A stretch of 64,000 bases of DNA, taken from assembly GCF_002982075.1 (NCBI RefSeq), contig NZ_PUEJ01000003.1:671295-735294 (forward strand), read 5' to 3'. The notes beneath the pieces were generated by a model. The model was not told the DNA's origin. It ran no database searches and saw only the letters and a program-made list of their open reading frames with translations. The position numbers and the translations under genes are program-made. Origin of the DNA: Labrys okinawensis. GTDB lineage: Bacteria; Pseudomonadota; Alphaproteobacteria; Rhizobiales; Labraceae. Positions 36,916-45,536 of the stretch are shown here, in pieces (position 1 is the stretch's first letter; every line of letters begins with the position of its first letter).

Positions 36916-37917
36916 ATGCTGAGGAAACTGCTCGCCGCTCTCGCACTGGCCACCGTCGCCACCACGGCCTCGGCGCAGGACAAGCCGGTGCTTACCGTCT
37001 ACACCTATGAGAGCTTCTCCGGCGAATATGGTCCCGGAAAGCCGCTGCAGACTGCCTTCGAGGCCAAGTGCAGCTGCAGGCTGACCTATGTCACCGCCGA
37101 TGACGGCGGCGCTCTCTTCGCCAAGCTGAAACTCGAAGGGGCCTCGACCAAGGCCGACGTCGTCGTCGGGCTCGATGACAACCTGATGGGTGAGGCGGAA
37201 AAGTCCGGGCTGTTCGCGCCGCATGGCGTGGCAGCCGAGAAGCTCTCCTTGCCCGAGCCTTGGACCAACAAGACCTTCATTCCCTATGACTGGGGCTATT
37301 TCGCCTTCGTCTATGACAGCGACAAGCTCAAGACCCCGCCGGCCAGCCTGAAGGACCTTGTCGACGACAAGAACGGCCCCAAGCTGGTGATCGAGGATCC
37401 GCGCACCTCGACGCCCGGCCTCGGCCTGCTCGCCTGGATCAAGGCCGTCTACGGCGACAAGGCCCCCGATGCCTGGAAATCGCTGAAGCCCCGCATCGTC
37501 ACGGTCACCTCGGGCTGGTCGGAAGCCTATGGCCTCTTCCTGAAGGGGGAGGCCGACATGGTGCTCTCCTATTCGACCTCGCCCGCCTATCACATCGGCG
37601 CCGAGAAGAAGACCAACTACAAGGCCGCGATGTTCCCCGAGGGGCACCAGACCCAGGTCGAGGTCGCCGGGTTGATCGCGAGTTCCAAGCAGCAGGAACT
37701 CGGACGCCAGTTCCTCGCCTTCCTGCTGTCCGACGAGGCCCAGGCCGTCCTGCCCGAGACCAACTGGATGTATCCGGCGAGGACGCCGGCCGCCGGCCTG
37801 CCGGAAAGCTTCAAGGGCGTTGCCGTTCCAGCCAAGGCCCTGATGGCCGATCCGGCCAAGCTCGCCGAGAACCGCAAGGCCTGGATCGACGAGTGGCTGG
37901 CCGCCTTGGCGAAGTGA
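36916..37917 (+). CDS. thiB: Thiamine ABC transporter substrate-binding protein
   Basis: Periplasmic receptor for thiamine, TMP and TPP. The 333-residue protein starts at 36916, six bases after GGAGG, with signal peptide MLRKLLAALALATVATTAS and cleavage near ASAQD. The mature start PVLTVYTYESFSGEYGPG is the ThiB pattern, followed by ADVVVGLDDNL, FIPYDWGYFAFVYD and DPRTSTPGLGLLAW, the last typical of this thiamine-binding group. It is preceded by a TPP riboswitch and followed by thiP and thiQ. An in-frame ATG at 36904 would place the GGAGG inside the gene. Confidence 0.95.
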   Translation: MLRKLLAALALATVATTASAQDKPVLTVYTYESFSGEYGPGKPLQTAFEAKCSCRLTYVTADDGGALFAKLKLEGASTKADVVVGLDDNLMGEAEKSGLFAPHGVAAEKLSLPEPWTNKTFIPYDWGYFAFVYDSDKLKTPPASLKDLVDDKNGPKLVIEDPRTSTPGLGLLAWIKAVYGDKAPDAWKSLKPRIVTVTSGWSEAYGLFLKGEADMVLSYSTSPAYHIGAEKKTNYKAAMFPEGHQTQVEVAGLIASSKQQELGRQFLAFLLSDEAQAVLPETNWMYPARTPAAGLPESFKGVAVPAKALMADPAKLAENRKAWIDEWLAALAK

Positions 37918-37954
37918 GGATGGATGTGAAAAGGCGTTTGCTGCCTCGTCCTCG

Positions 37955-39511
37955 ATGCCCGGCCTGATTCTCCTCGGCGGCCTTGCCGCGCTCGTGCTTG
38001 CCGCGCTCGCCAGTCTGTTCCTCTCGGCTGGCGGCGATGCCTGGCAGGGCAATGTCGGCTATCTCGTCGCGATCGCCGGTTTCACCGTCTATCAGGCGCT
38101 GCTCTCCACCTTGCTCTCGCTTTCGTTCGGGGCGCTGGTCGCCCTGGCGCTGGCGCGTCGGCAATTTCCGGGGCGCCGGCTGCTGCTGGCCCTGTTCGGG
38201 GTCGCGGCCGCGCTGCCCTCGATCGTCGCCGTGTTCGCCTTTGCCGGCATCTATGGCCGGGCCGGCATTGCCAATGCCGTGCTGGGCGCCATCGGCCTGC
38301 CGGCCATCTCGCTCTACGGGCTCGCCGGCATCCTGCTGGTGCACGTCTTCTTCAATGGCGCCTTTGCGAGCCGGGTATTCCTCGCGGCGCTGGAAGCCGT
38401 GCCGGGAGAGCATTGGCGGCTGGCGGCCTCGCTCGGCCTGCCGCCTGCCGCCATCTTTCGCCGCATCGACTGGCCGGTGCTGAAGCGGGACCTGCCGGCG
38501 CTGGCGCTCCTGATCTTCATCGCCTGCGCCACGTCCTTCGCCATTCCCCTCACGCTCGGAGGCGGCCCCGGCAGTGCCACGTTCGAGGTGGCGATCTACC
38601 AGGCCATCCATTCGGATGCCGACTTTGCCAGGGCCGCGGTGCTGGCCTTGCTGCAGATCGCCGCGATGGCGCTGCTGGTGACGCTTGCCGCGCCGCTGCT
38701 GGTGCGGCAGCCGGAAGCGGCGAGCGTCGGACGCAGACTGGAACGGCCCGATGGGGAGGCTGGCTGGCTGCGGGTGGCCGATGCACTGGTCATCGGCCTG
38801 GCCCTGCTTCTGCTGCTGCCTCCCTTGCTGGCCGTCATCCATGCCGGCCGCTCGTTGCTGGCCGGGGTCGACCCGCAGGTGCCCAGGGCTCTTGCGACCA
38901 GCCTGGTGGTGGCATTGGCGGCCGCCTTGCTGTCGCTGGCGGCTGCCCTCCTGCTGTCGCGCTCGCGCCTGTCGTTGGCAGGGCAGGGCTGGCCGCGGCT
39001 AGCCCGGCTGATGGCTGCAGCGCCCCTGCTCACGCTGGCCGCTCCGCCACTCGCCTTCGCCGCCGGTCTTTACGTGATCGCCCGGGCCTTGGGGATAACC
39101 GATTTCGTCGCCATGCCCGCCCTCATCCTGGTCAACGCGATGATGGCGCTGCCTTTCGTGCACCGGCTCGTCGATCCGCCCATGGCGCTGGCGCAGGAAC
39201 GCTATGGCCGGCTTGCCGACAATCTCGGCCTGACTGGCTGGGCGCGGCTGCGTCTGGTCGAATGGCCCTTGCTGGCCCCCTCGGCGACGGCGGGTTTCGC
39301 CCTCGCCATGGCGCTTTCGCTCGGCGATCTCGGCGTGGTGGCCCTGTTCGGCTCGCAGAGCCTGGTGACACTGCCGGCCTTGCTCTATGCCAAGCTCGGC
39401 TCCTATCGTGTCGCCGAGGCGGACGGCATCGCCGCGCTGCTCGCCGGGCTGGTGCTGGTCCTGTTCCTGCTGGCTGGGCGGTTAGGAGGCCGGCATGCTC
39501 ATCGTGGATGA
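37955..39511 (+). CDS. thiP: Thiamine ABC transporter permease
   Basis: Membrane subunit of the thiamine importer, 518 residues, with about twelve hydrophobic segments and two binding-protein-dependent permease loops (EAVPGEHWRLAASLGLPP in the first half, ERYGRLADNLGLTGWARLRL in the second), as expected for the fused ThiP architecture. The start is odd: the only good ribosome site (GAGGA at 37916-37920) serves a GTG at 37926 whose frame reads a typical basic ThiP N-terminus (VKRRLLPRPR) but stops after 13 codons. The ThiP frame opens only at the ATG at 37955, with no ribosome site. See findings. thiQ starts 17 bp before its stop. Confidence 0.9.
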   Translation: MPGLILLGGLAALVLAALASLFLSAGGDAWQGNVGYLVAIAGFTVYQALLSTLLSLSFGALVALALARRQFPGRRLLLALFGVAAALPSIVAVFAFAGIYGRAGIANAVLGAIGLPAISLYGLAGILLVHVFFNGAFASRVFLAALEAVPGEHWRLAASLGLPPAAIFRRIDWPVLKRDLPALALLIFIACATSFAIPLTLGGGPGSATFEVAIYQAIHSDADFARAAVLALLQIAAMALLVTLAAPLLVRQPEAASVGRRLERPDGEAGWLRVADALVIGLALLLLLPPLLAVIHAGRSLLAGVDPQVPRALATSLVVALAAALLSLAAALLLSRSRLSLAGQGWPRLARLMAAAPLLTLAAPPLAFAAGLYVIARALGITDFVAMPALILVNAMMALPFVHRLVDPPMALAQERYGRLADNLGLTGWARLRLVEWPLLAPSATAGFALAMALSLGDLGVVALFGSQSLVTLPALLYAKLGSYRVAEADGIAALLAGLVLVLFLLAGRLGGRHAHRG

Positions 39512-40127
39512 TCTCACCGTCACCATCGACGATTGGACGGGGCGTTACGACCTCACCGTTCCCCGCGGTGCGCTGGCAGCCATGGTCGGCCCCTCCGGCG
39601 GGGGCAAGTCCACCTTGCTGCACGCCATTGCCGGTTTCGAAAAACCGGCAAGCGGCAGGCTCAGCTTCGGGGGTGTCGATCTCCTGCCGCTGAAGCCGGC
39701 CGACAGGCCGGTGGCCATCGTCTTCCAGGACCATAATCTCCTACCCAATCTCACGGCCCTCCAGAATGCAGGTCTCGCCCTGTCGCCCTCCCTGCGGCTT
39801 TCGGCGGCCGATCGTCAGGCGATCTCGGCGATGCTCGACCATGTCGGTCTGGCGGGCATGGAATTACGCCTGCCGTCCGAGCTCTCCGGCGGCCAGCGAC
39901 AGCGGGTCGCCCTGGCGCGTGCCATGCTGACCACGCGCCCGCTGCTGCTGCTCGACGAGCCGCTGACCGGCCTCGACCCCAGCATGCGCGCCGACATGAT
40001 CGATCTCGTCGACAGGCTTCGTCGGGAGAAGAACCTCACCGTGCTGATGACGACCCATACGCCCGAGGATGTCGAGGGCAGGGCCGATCAGGTCGTCACG
40101 GTTGCAGATGGACGGGTGGTCGCCTGA
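39495..40127 (+). CDS. thiQ: Thiamine ABC transporter ATP-binding protein
   Basis: ATPase subunit of the thiamine importer, 210 residues, a normal ThiQ length. Walker A is GPSGGGKST, the signature LSGGQRQR, and Walker B LLLLDEPLTGLDP. Its N-terminus (MLIVDDLTVTIDDWTGRYDL) has the short first strand of ThiQ proteins. GGAGG five bases upstream and a 17-bp overlap with thiP show coupled translation. The whole thiBPQ unit is under the riboswitch. The next gene, adenine deaminase, is separated by 161 bp holding an inverted repeat, so it is probably transcribed separately. Confidence 0.94.
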   Translation: MLIVDDLTVTIDDWTGRYDLTVPRGALAAMVGPSGGGKSTLLHAIAGFEKPASGRLSFGGVDLLPLKPADRPVAIVFQDHNLLPNLTALQNAGLALSPSLRLSAADRQAISAMLDHVGLAGMELRLPSELSGGQRQRVALARAMLTTRPLLLLDEPLTGLDPSMRADMIDLVDRLRREKNLTVLMTTHTPEDVEGRADQVVTVADGRVVA

Positions 40128-40183
40128 CAAGGCTTGAAACTCGGGGTAAGAGTCATCGAGCCCCTCGCCGTGGCGTCTTCCCT

Positions 40184-40264
40184 GGGAGCGCGGACGTCCT
40201 CGTCCGCATCTGAGAACGTCGCGACTGTGAGGGAGGAAGAGTGGACGAGGACGTCTGCGCTCCC
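40184..40264. repeat. Inverted repeat of 24-bp arms upstream of adenine deaminase
   Basis: Left arm 40184-40207 (GGGAGCGCGGACGTCCTCGT...) and right arm 40241-40264 are complementary at 22 of 24 positions, around a 33-base centre that carries a GGGAGGAAGA sequence. Its form, GC content and intergenic place fit a REP-like element; similar arms are familiar to me from other alphaproteobacterial genomes. A GTG at 40241 that would extend the deaminase gene lies in the right arm. Confidence 0.75.
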
Positions 40265-40288
40265 ACGACATTGGAAGGAATTGCCCGG

Positions 40289-41992
40289 ATGGACGCCAGT
40301 GAACTCGCCCGATTGATCGCCCAGGGGCGGGGCACCGAACCGGCGGATCTGGTGATCAAGAATGTGCGCCTGCTCGACCTCGTCAGCGGCGATCTCACCG
40401 AGACCGATATCGCCATCGGCGGCGATCGCATCGTCGGAACCTATGCCAGTTATCGCGGCCGGCGGGAGATCGAGGGGCGCGGGCTCGTGGCCGTGCCCGG
40501 CTTCATCGACACGCATCTGCATGTCGAATCCTCGCTGGTCACGCCTCCTGAATTCGATCGCTGCGTGCTCCGGCATGGCGTGACCACGGCCATCTGCGAC
40601 CCGCATGAAATATCCAATGTCGTGGGCGCCGATGGCATCCGCTATTTTCTGGAGGCGGCCGGCGAGACGGCGCTTGATCTGCGCGTCCAGCTCTCGAGCT
40701 GCGTGCCCTCGACCCATCTGGAGACTGCCGGTGCGCGGCTCGAGGCGCCGGATCTCGAGCCCTTCAAGAACCACCCCCGCGTGATCGGCCTCGCCGAGTT
40801 CATGAATTTCCCGGGCGTGATCAATGCCGATCCCGCCTGCCTTGCCAAGCTCCTGCCGTTCCAGGACGGCCATATCGACGGCCATGCCCCGCTTCTCGTC
40901 GGTACGGATCTGAATGCCTATCTCACGGCCCGCATCCGTACCGACCACGAAACGACGACGGCCAGGGAAGGCCGGGAGAAACTCGCCAAGGGCATGACGC
41001 TGCTGATCCGCGAGGGCTCGGTCTCCAAGGATCTGCATGCCCTTGCCGAACTGATCACGGTGAGGAACTCGCCCTATCTCGCCTTCTGTACGGACGATCG
41101 CAATCCCCTCGACATTGCCGAGGAGGGCCATCTCGATTTCATGATCCGCACCGCCATCGCCCTCGGCGCCGAGCCGCTGGCAGCGTATCGCACTGCGACG
41201 CTGTCGGCGGCCATGGCTTTCGGCCTCAGGGATCGCGGCGTGATCGCGCCCGGCAAGCGGGCCGATATCGTGCTCATCGAAGATCTCGATCATTGCGCCG
41301 TGCGCCAGGTGATCAGTGCCGGCCGGGTGGTGGAGGACGGCTTGTTCGAGGGGCGGACCCGCATTGCGCCGGTGGGGCTCGGCTCGATGAAGGCTCCTCG
41401 CGTTTCGGCCGCCGATTTCCGGGTGACGGCAGGCGGGCCGACCGGACCCATCATGGGCGTGGTGCCCGGCAAGATCATCACCGAGCATCTGCGGTTGAGC
41501 CTTCCCTATGAGAATGGCCGCCGAAATATCGACCTCGACCAGGACGTGGTGAAGGTCGCGGTGGTCGAGCGGCACGGCGTCAACGGCAATATCGGGCGCG
41601 GCTTCGTCAAGGGGTTCGGGTTGAAGCGGGGGGCGATCGCTTCCTCGGTCGGCCACGATTCGCACAATATCTGCGTCGTCGGTGCCGACGATGCCGACAT
41701 GGCCCTGGCGGTCAACCGGCTCGGCGAGATCGGCGGTGGTTTCGTGGTGGCACGCGAGGGCGCCATTCTGGCCGAACTGGCGTTGCCGGTGGCGGGATTG
41801 ATGAGCCTGCTGACTTTCGAGGACGTGCGTGATCGCCTGATTCCGTTGCGCGCGGCCGCCAAATCGCTTGGCGTCACCCTGGCCGAACCTTTCCTGCAGG
41901 TCGCCTTCCTGCCCTTGCCGGTGATTCCCCATCTCAAGATCACCGACATGGGGATGGTCGATGTCGATCGTTTCGAGTTGATTTCCGCTTGA
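40289..41992 (+). CDS. ade: Adenine deaminase
   Basis: Metal-dependent amidohydrolase that converts adenine to hypoxanthine in purine salvage. The 567-residue protein has the metal-binding HxH in [14 protein letters not shown], then [15 protein letters not shown], and the second-half signature [12 protein letters not shown], all typical of Ade. [19 protein letters not shown] holds later metal ligands, and the C-terminal Ade-specific domain ends in [16 protein letters not shown]. The start at 40289 follows GGAAGGAA; the GTG at 40241 would be inside an inverted repeat. Length is close to the E. coli enzyme (588). Confidence 0.93.
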   Translation: MDASELARLIAQGRGTEPADLVIKNVRLLDLVSGDLTETDIAIGGDRIVGTYASYRGRREIEGRGLVAVPGFIDTHLHVESSLVTPPEFDRCVLRHGVTTAICDPHEISNVVGADGIRYFLEAAGETALDLRVQLSSCVPSTHLETAGARLEAPDLEPFKNHPRVIGLAEFMNFPGVINADPACLAKLLPFQDGHIDGHAPLLVGTDLNAYLTARIRTDHETTTAREGREKLAKGMTLLIREGSVSKDLHALAELITVRNSPYLAFCTDDRNPLDIAEEGHLDFMIRTAIALGAEPLAAYRTATLSAAMAFGLRDRGVIAPGKRADIVLIEDLDHCAVRQVISAGRVVEDGLFEGRTRIAPVGLGSMKAPRVSAADFRVTAGGPTGPIMGVVPGKIITEHLRLSLPYENGRRNIDLDQDVVKVAVVERHGVNGNIGRGFVKGFGLKRGAIASSVGHDSHNICVVGADDADMALAVNRLGEIGGGFVVAREGAILAELALPVAGLMSLLTFEDVRDRLIPLRAAAKSLGVTLAEPFLQVAFLPLPVIPHLKITDMGMVDVDRFELISA

Positions 41993-42001
41993 GTTGTGCT
42001 C

Positions 42002-42029
42002 TTGACAGTGCTGTATAGTATTCTATCCC
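42002..42029 (+). promoter_or_regulatory. Possible promoter upstream of the quinone reductase gene
   Basis: TTGACA (42002-42007), sixteen bases, then TATCCC (42024-42029), in an AT-rich gap after adenine deaminase. The -35 box is perfect, the -10 box weak. It would give a 5' leader of about 145 bases before the ATG at 42180. Confidence 0.35.
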
Positions 42030-42130
42030 AATCACCTATGCAGAGTTCCGGGCCTCGATTTCCAGCCAAAACATTTTGGGATTTGAATGAAAAACTTTAC
42101 ATATCAAAGTTAAGTCGAGTCAAAAACTAC

Positions 42131-42166
42131 AATAAAAGTGCTTTTTAGCCAAAACGCACTTTGTTC
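42131..42166 (+). repeat. Dyad close to the quinone reductase start, possibly a degenerate repeat copy
   Basis: AAAGTGC (42135-42141) and GCACTTT (42156-42162) are perfect 7-bp arms with a TTTTTAGCCAAAAC centre, 18 bp before the ATG at 42180. The arms match the CAAAGTG/CACTTTG core of the first hairpin of the dispersed repeat. It could equally be an operator. Confidence 0.4.
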
Positions 42167-42179
42167 CAGAGCGCCCGCG

Positions 42180-42776
42180 ATGAAACTCCTGGTCGTCTAT
42201 TGCCATCCATGTTCGGAGAGCTTCGGCGCTTCGATCCGGGATACCGCTTTGCGCGCCCTCGATAAAGCAGGGCATGAGGTCCGCCTGCTCGATCTTTATG
42301 CGCAAGGTTTCAATCCGGTGATGAGCGCGGAGGAGAGGCGTGGCTACCACGAGCCTGGCAGCAACGAGGCACCCGTGGCGGAGCATCTGGCCGAGCTTCG
42401 CTGGTGCGAAGGCCTCATCTTCATCCATCCGACCTGGTGGTACGGGCCGCCCGCCATGCTCAAGGGCTGGCTCGAGCGGGTCTGGGTACCGCATGCCACC
42501 TTCACCATGCCGGAGAACGGCAAGGCAATCGGTCCGGTGCTGACGCAGATCCGCCTGCTCGGCGTCATCTCCACATTGGGATCGCCCTGGTGGTGGTGGA
42601 CCTTGTTCATGAAGGCACCCGGACGCAACATCCTCCTGCGTGGCCTGAAGAGCCTGTGCGCGCCACGCTGCCGCACGATGTGGCTGGCATTGCACCGCCT
42701 CGACGAAACCACCGAAAAGCAGCGCCGCCATTTTCTTGCGAAGGTCGAGAAGAAGCTGGCATCGCTTAAGAATTGA
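42180..42776 (+). CDS. NAD(P)H-dependent flavin oxidoreductase (quinone reductase, flavodoxin-like fold)
   Basis: A 198-residue FMN/FAD enzyme of the NQO1/MdaB/KefF group, which reduces quinones by two electrons to protect against oxidative damage or to activate KefC. The N-terminus LLVVYCHPCSESFGASIRD contains the phosphate-binding loop of the flavodoxin fold. FIHPTWWYGPPAMLKGWLERV is the flavin-contacting family motif, and GVISTLGSPWWWW replaces the usual glycine-rich loop. The start at 42180 follows directly on an AT-rich leader; no strong ribosome site is visible. The gene stands alone, with a dyad just before it. The exact substrate is not known. Confidence 0.85.
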   Translation: MKLLVVYCHPCSESFGASIRDTALRALDKAGHEVRLLDLYAQGFNPVMSAEERRGYHEPGSNEAPVAEHLAELRWCEGLIFIHPTWWYGPPAMLKGWLERVWVPHATFTMPENGKAIGPVLTQIRLLGVISTLGSPWWWWTLFMKAPGRNILLRGLKSLCAPRCRTMWLALHRLDETTEKQRRHFLAKVEKKLASLKN

Positions 42777-43013
42777 GAGGCGCCGGGGGTCAATATACCG
42801 GAATTCCGGGATGATATTTGACCAATTCGAAACGCGAGGTCAGCTGACGCCGATGCGACTCGACCGACGGAATTGCCGGCGAGCTCTGCCGGGAGGTCCG
42901 CAAAGACCGAGTTTTGCCAAGATTGTGCAAGATGAAGGGTTATTCTTGCCCTTCGGACTTGACTTAGGCGGCAGCCTATTGTCTCAACGCGCCGTCTCAA
43001 ACGGGGTTCTTGC

Positions 43014-43958
43014 ATGAGTATCGCCTTCACGTTTCCCGGCCAGGGAAGCCAAAGCGTGGGTATGGGCAAGGCGCTTGCCGATGCCTTTCCCGTGGCCCGC
43101 GCCGTCTTCGACGAGATCGACGCTGCGCTTGGCCAGAAGCTGACGGCCGTGATCTGGGACGGTCCGGAGAACGACCTCACGCTCACCGAGAACGCCCAGC
43201 CGGCCCTGATGGCCGTCTCGCTGGCAGCCTTCCGCGTGCTGCAGGACGAGGCAGGCCTCGACCTCAAGAAACATGCCAGCTTCGTCGCCGGCCATTCGCT
43301 CGGCGAATATTCGGCCCTGGCCGCCTCCGGGGCGCTGACGATCGCCGATACGGCTCGCCTGCTGCGCATTCGCGGACGGGCGATGCAGGCCGCCACGCCG
43401 GTGGGCACTGGTGCGATGGCCGCGCTCCTCGGTCTCGACTATGAGCAGGCGGCTGCCGTTGCCGCCGAGGCGGCGCAGGGCGAGGTCTGCCAGGCCGCCA
43501 ACGACAATGCGCCCGGCCAGGTCGTCATTTCCGGCGCCAAGGCTGCGGTCGAACGCGCGGTGGAGATCGCCAAGGGCAAGGGCGCCAAGCGCGCCATCCT
43601 CCTGCCGGTTTCGGCTCCCTTCCATTGCGCCCTGATGCAGCCGGCTGCCGATGCCATGGCCGAGGCACTCGAAAAGGTCGCCATTGCGGCCCCCGCCGTG
43701 CCCCTGATTGCCAATGTCCTCGCCCAGCCGATCTCGGATTCTTCCGAAATCCGCCGCCGTCTGGTCGAGCAGGTGACGGGAACCGTTCGCTGGCGGGAAA
43801 GCGTCGAATATCTTGCCGGGGCAGGCGTCACCAAGCTGGTGGAAGTCGGCTCCGGAAAGGTTCTGAGCGGGTTGGTCCGGCGCATCGCCTCCGGCGTGGA
43901 AGCGGTGAGCATCGGCACACCGGACGATGTGGCGGCATTCGCACCGACTTTGCGATGA
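43014..43958 (+). CDS. fabD: Malonyl-CoA:ACP transacylase
   Basis: Loads malonate onto acyl carrier protein, the first step of fatty-acid elongation. The 314-residue protein opens with AFTFPGQGSQSVGMGKALA, the FabD hallmark, and has the nucleophile serine in VAGHSLGEYSALA (near residue 93) with the partner His in VSAPFHCALMQPAA. QAANDNAPGQVVISG is a typical FabD loop. It begins the conserved fabD-fabG-acpP-fabF set, with 98-104 bp to fabG. The 237 bp before it hold no gene and probably contain the promoter; a TTGACT at 42959 is seen but no -10 fits. Confidence 0.96.
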   Translation: MSIAFTFPGQGSQSVGMGKALADAFPVARAVFDEIDAALGQKLTAVIWDGPENDLTLTENAQPALMAVSLAAFRVLQDEAGLDLKKHASFVAGHSLGEYSALAASGALTIADTARLLRIRGRAMQAATPVGTGAMAALLGLDYEQAAAVAAEAAQGEVCQAANDNAPGQVVISGAKAAVERAVEIAKGKGAKRAILLPVSAPFHCALMQPAADAMAEALEKVAIAAPAVPLIANVLAQPISDSSEIRRRLVEQVTGTVRWRESVEYLAGAGVTKLVEVGSGKVLSGLVRRIASGVEAVSIGTPDDVAAFAPTLR

Positions 43959-44062
43959 AAGGGCCCACGGCCGTCAGCCTTGGGGCGGGTGGTCATTTCG
44001 GGTGAAGATAAACAATAAAGGGTGCGCCCGCAGCGGCCGGCAGCACTCGATTGGGGATGACG

Positions 44063-44800
44063 ATGTTCGACCTTACCGGCAAGATAGCCCTGGTGACCGG
44101 CGCCACGGGCGGAATCGGAGCGGCCATTGCCGCAGCCCTGCATCGCCAGGGGGCCACGGTGGCGCTTTCCGGCACGCGCAAGGCGGTGCTGGAGGAACTG
44201 GCGGCCAAGCTCGGTGACCGCGCCCATGTCTTCGCCTGCGACCTGACCGACAAGGAGCAGCTCGGCGCGCTGGTCCCGAATGTCGAGGCGGCCCTCGGCC
44301 AGCTTGACATCCTGGTCAACAATGCCGGCTTCACCCGTGACAACCTGATGCTGCGCATGAAGGACGAGGACTGGGACAGCGTCATCGCCGTCAACCTCTC
44401 GGCTGCCTTCCATCTGTCCCGCGCCGCGGTGAAGGGCATGCTGAAGCGCCGGACTGGCCGCATCATCAACATCGCTTCCCTGTCCGGTGTCATCGGCAAT
44501 CCCGGCCAGACCAACTATGCCGCCTCCAAGGCCGGCCTGGTCGGCATGTCCAAGTCGCTGGCGCACGAGGTGGCGAGCCGGGGAATCACCGTCAATTGCA
44601 TCGCGCCGGGCTTCATCGATACGGCGATGACGGATGCCCTCAACGAGAAGCAAATGGAACCGATCCTTGCCGCGATCCCGGTGCATCGGCTCGGTCATGT
44701 CGACGAGATTGCGGCAGCAGCCGTTTACCTTGCCTCCGCCGAGGCTGCCTATACCACCGGGCAAACTCTGAACATTAACGGCGGAATGGCAATGATTTGA
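44063..44800 (+). CDS. fabG: 3-oxoacyl-ACP reductase
   Basis: NADPH-dependent beta-ketoacyl-ACP reductase of type II fatty-acid synthesis, 245 residues. The SDR motifs are complete: LVTGATGGIG at the start, ILVNNAG near residue 85, catalytic Ser in NIASLSGVIGNPGQTNYAASK, with YxxxK at the end of that stretch, and NCIAPGFIDTAMT, the FabG-specific loop. The C-terminus LNINGGMAMI is the usual FabG end. ATGs at 44057 and 44063 both follow GGGGAT; 44063 matches the family N-terminus (MFDLTGK). Located between fabD and acpP. Confidence 0.96.
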   Translation: MFDLTGKIALVTGATGGIGAAIAAALHRQGATVALSGTRKAVLEELAAKLGDRAHVFACDLTDKEQLGALVPNVEAALGQLDILVNNAGFTRDNLMLRMKDEDWDSVIAVNLSAAFHLSRAAVKGMLKRRTGRIINIASLSGVIGNPGQTNYAASKAGLVGMSKSLAHEVASRGITVNCIAPGFIDTAMTDALNEKQMEPILAAIPVHRLGHVDEIAAAAVYLASAEAAYTTGQTLNINGGMAMI

Positions 44801-45043
44801 ACGAGTTAGAAGCAGATTCCACAGTGATTTTCACTGGTGGGATGCCCGCTGGCAATGGCATTTGAAGTGTGTTAATCACCGCCGAGGGACATTGCGTTGG
44901 CCCCTATGAATGTGATTGTCCGGGATAACTGGAGGCCGGTCGAAGGATTGGCCCCGGCTCAAGGAACTATCAAAACACCGACCGTCTAACGGCGGCGGAA
45001 GTAAATGCCGGCAGGCAGTCTTGGTTTATCAAAGGAACGAAAA

Positions 45044-45280
45044 ATGAGCGATATCGCAGACCGCGTGAAGAAGATCGTGGTTGAACACCTCGGCGTCGAT
45101 CCGGACAAGGTCACCGAGAATGCGAGCTTCATCGACGATCTGGGCGCTGACTCGCTCGACACGGTTGAGCTGGTCATGGCTTTCGAAGAAGAGTTCAACT
45201 GCGAAATCCCCGATGATGCCGCAGAGACGATTCTGACCGTCGGCGATGCCGTCAAGTTCCTGACCAAGGCTACGGCCTGA
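45044..45280 (+). CDS. acpP: Acyl carrier protein
   Basis: The 78-residue carrier of growing fatty acyl chains. The phosphopantetheine-bearing serine is in [13 protein letters not shown], with the acidic helix II ([17 protein letters not shown]) that partners dock to. A start at 45044 follows AAGGAACGAAAA. The protein is acidic and of standard length. The 243-bp gap before it is longer than usual in this set and probably contains a separate strong promoter, as acpP is typically expressed more highly than its neighbours. Confidence 0.97.
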   Translation: MSDIADRVKKIVVEHLGVDPDKVTENASFIDDLGADSLDTVELVMAFEEEFNCEIPDDAAETILTVGDAVKFLTKATA

Positions 45281-45284
45281 GACG

Positions 45285-45308
45285 ATCGGGGAGCGAACGC
45301 TCCCCGAT
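45285..45308 (+). terminator. Strong hairpin between acpP and fabF
   Basis: ATCGGGGAGCG (45285-45295) and CGCTCCCCGAT (45298-45308) are perfect 11-bp arms with a two-base centre, four bases after the acpP stop. No T-run follows. It may end part of the acpP transcripts or protect them, giving more acpP than fabF mRNA. Confidence 0.55.
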
Positions 45309-45536
45309 ATCCATCCATCGACCGGCCGGGGGACGAGATTGCATCATTGCCGGGCACCCTGGAGTGACAGCAGGCATAGCGGCTGCCAGTTCAGCGTAAG
45401 GGCAATGCGTTCGAAGCATTGGACGGGATGGCCCGTAGGCCGTTCGTATTCCGTGCGCGCCTTGCGCCAGGCAATTTTTGCGATCAAACGGGTTTGAGTA
45501 GCCGGGGAGGGCGATTCCCCGGCCTTTGGAGGTTCT

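Noticed and set aside
40241..40288. GTG start of adenine deaminase with GGGAGGAAGA upstream
   Set aside because: It lies in the right arm of a large inverted repeat; the ATG at 40289 matches the family N-terminus and has its own GGAAGGAA.
42959..42982. TTGACT...TATTGT as a fabD promoter
   Set aside because: Spacing is only 12 bases, too short for a sigma-70-type promoter.
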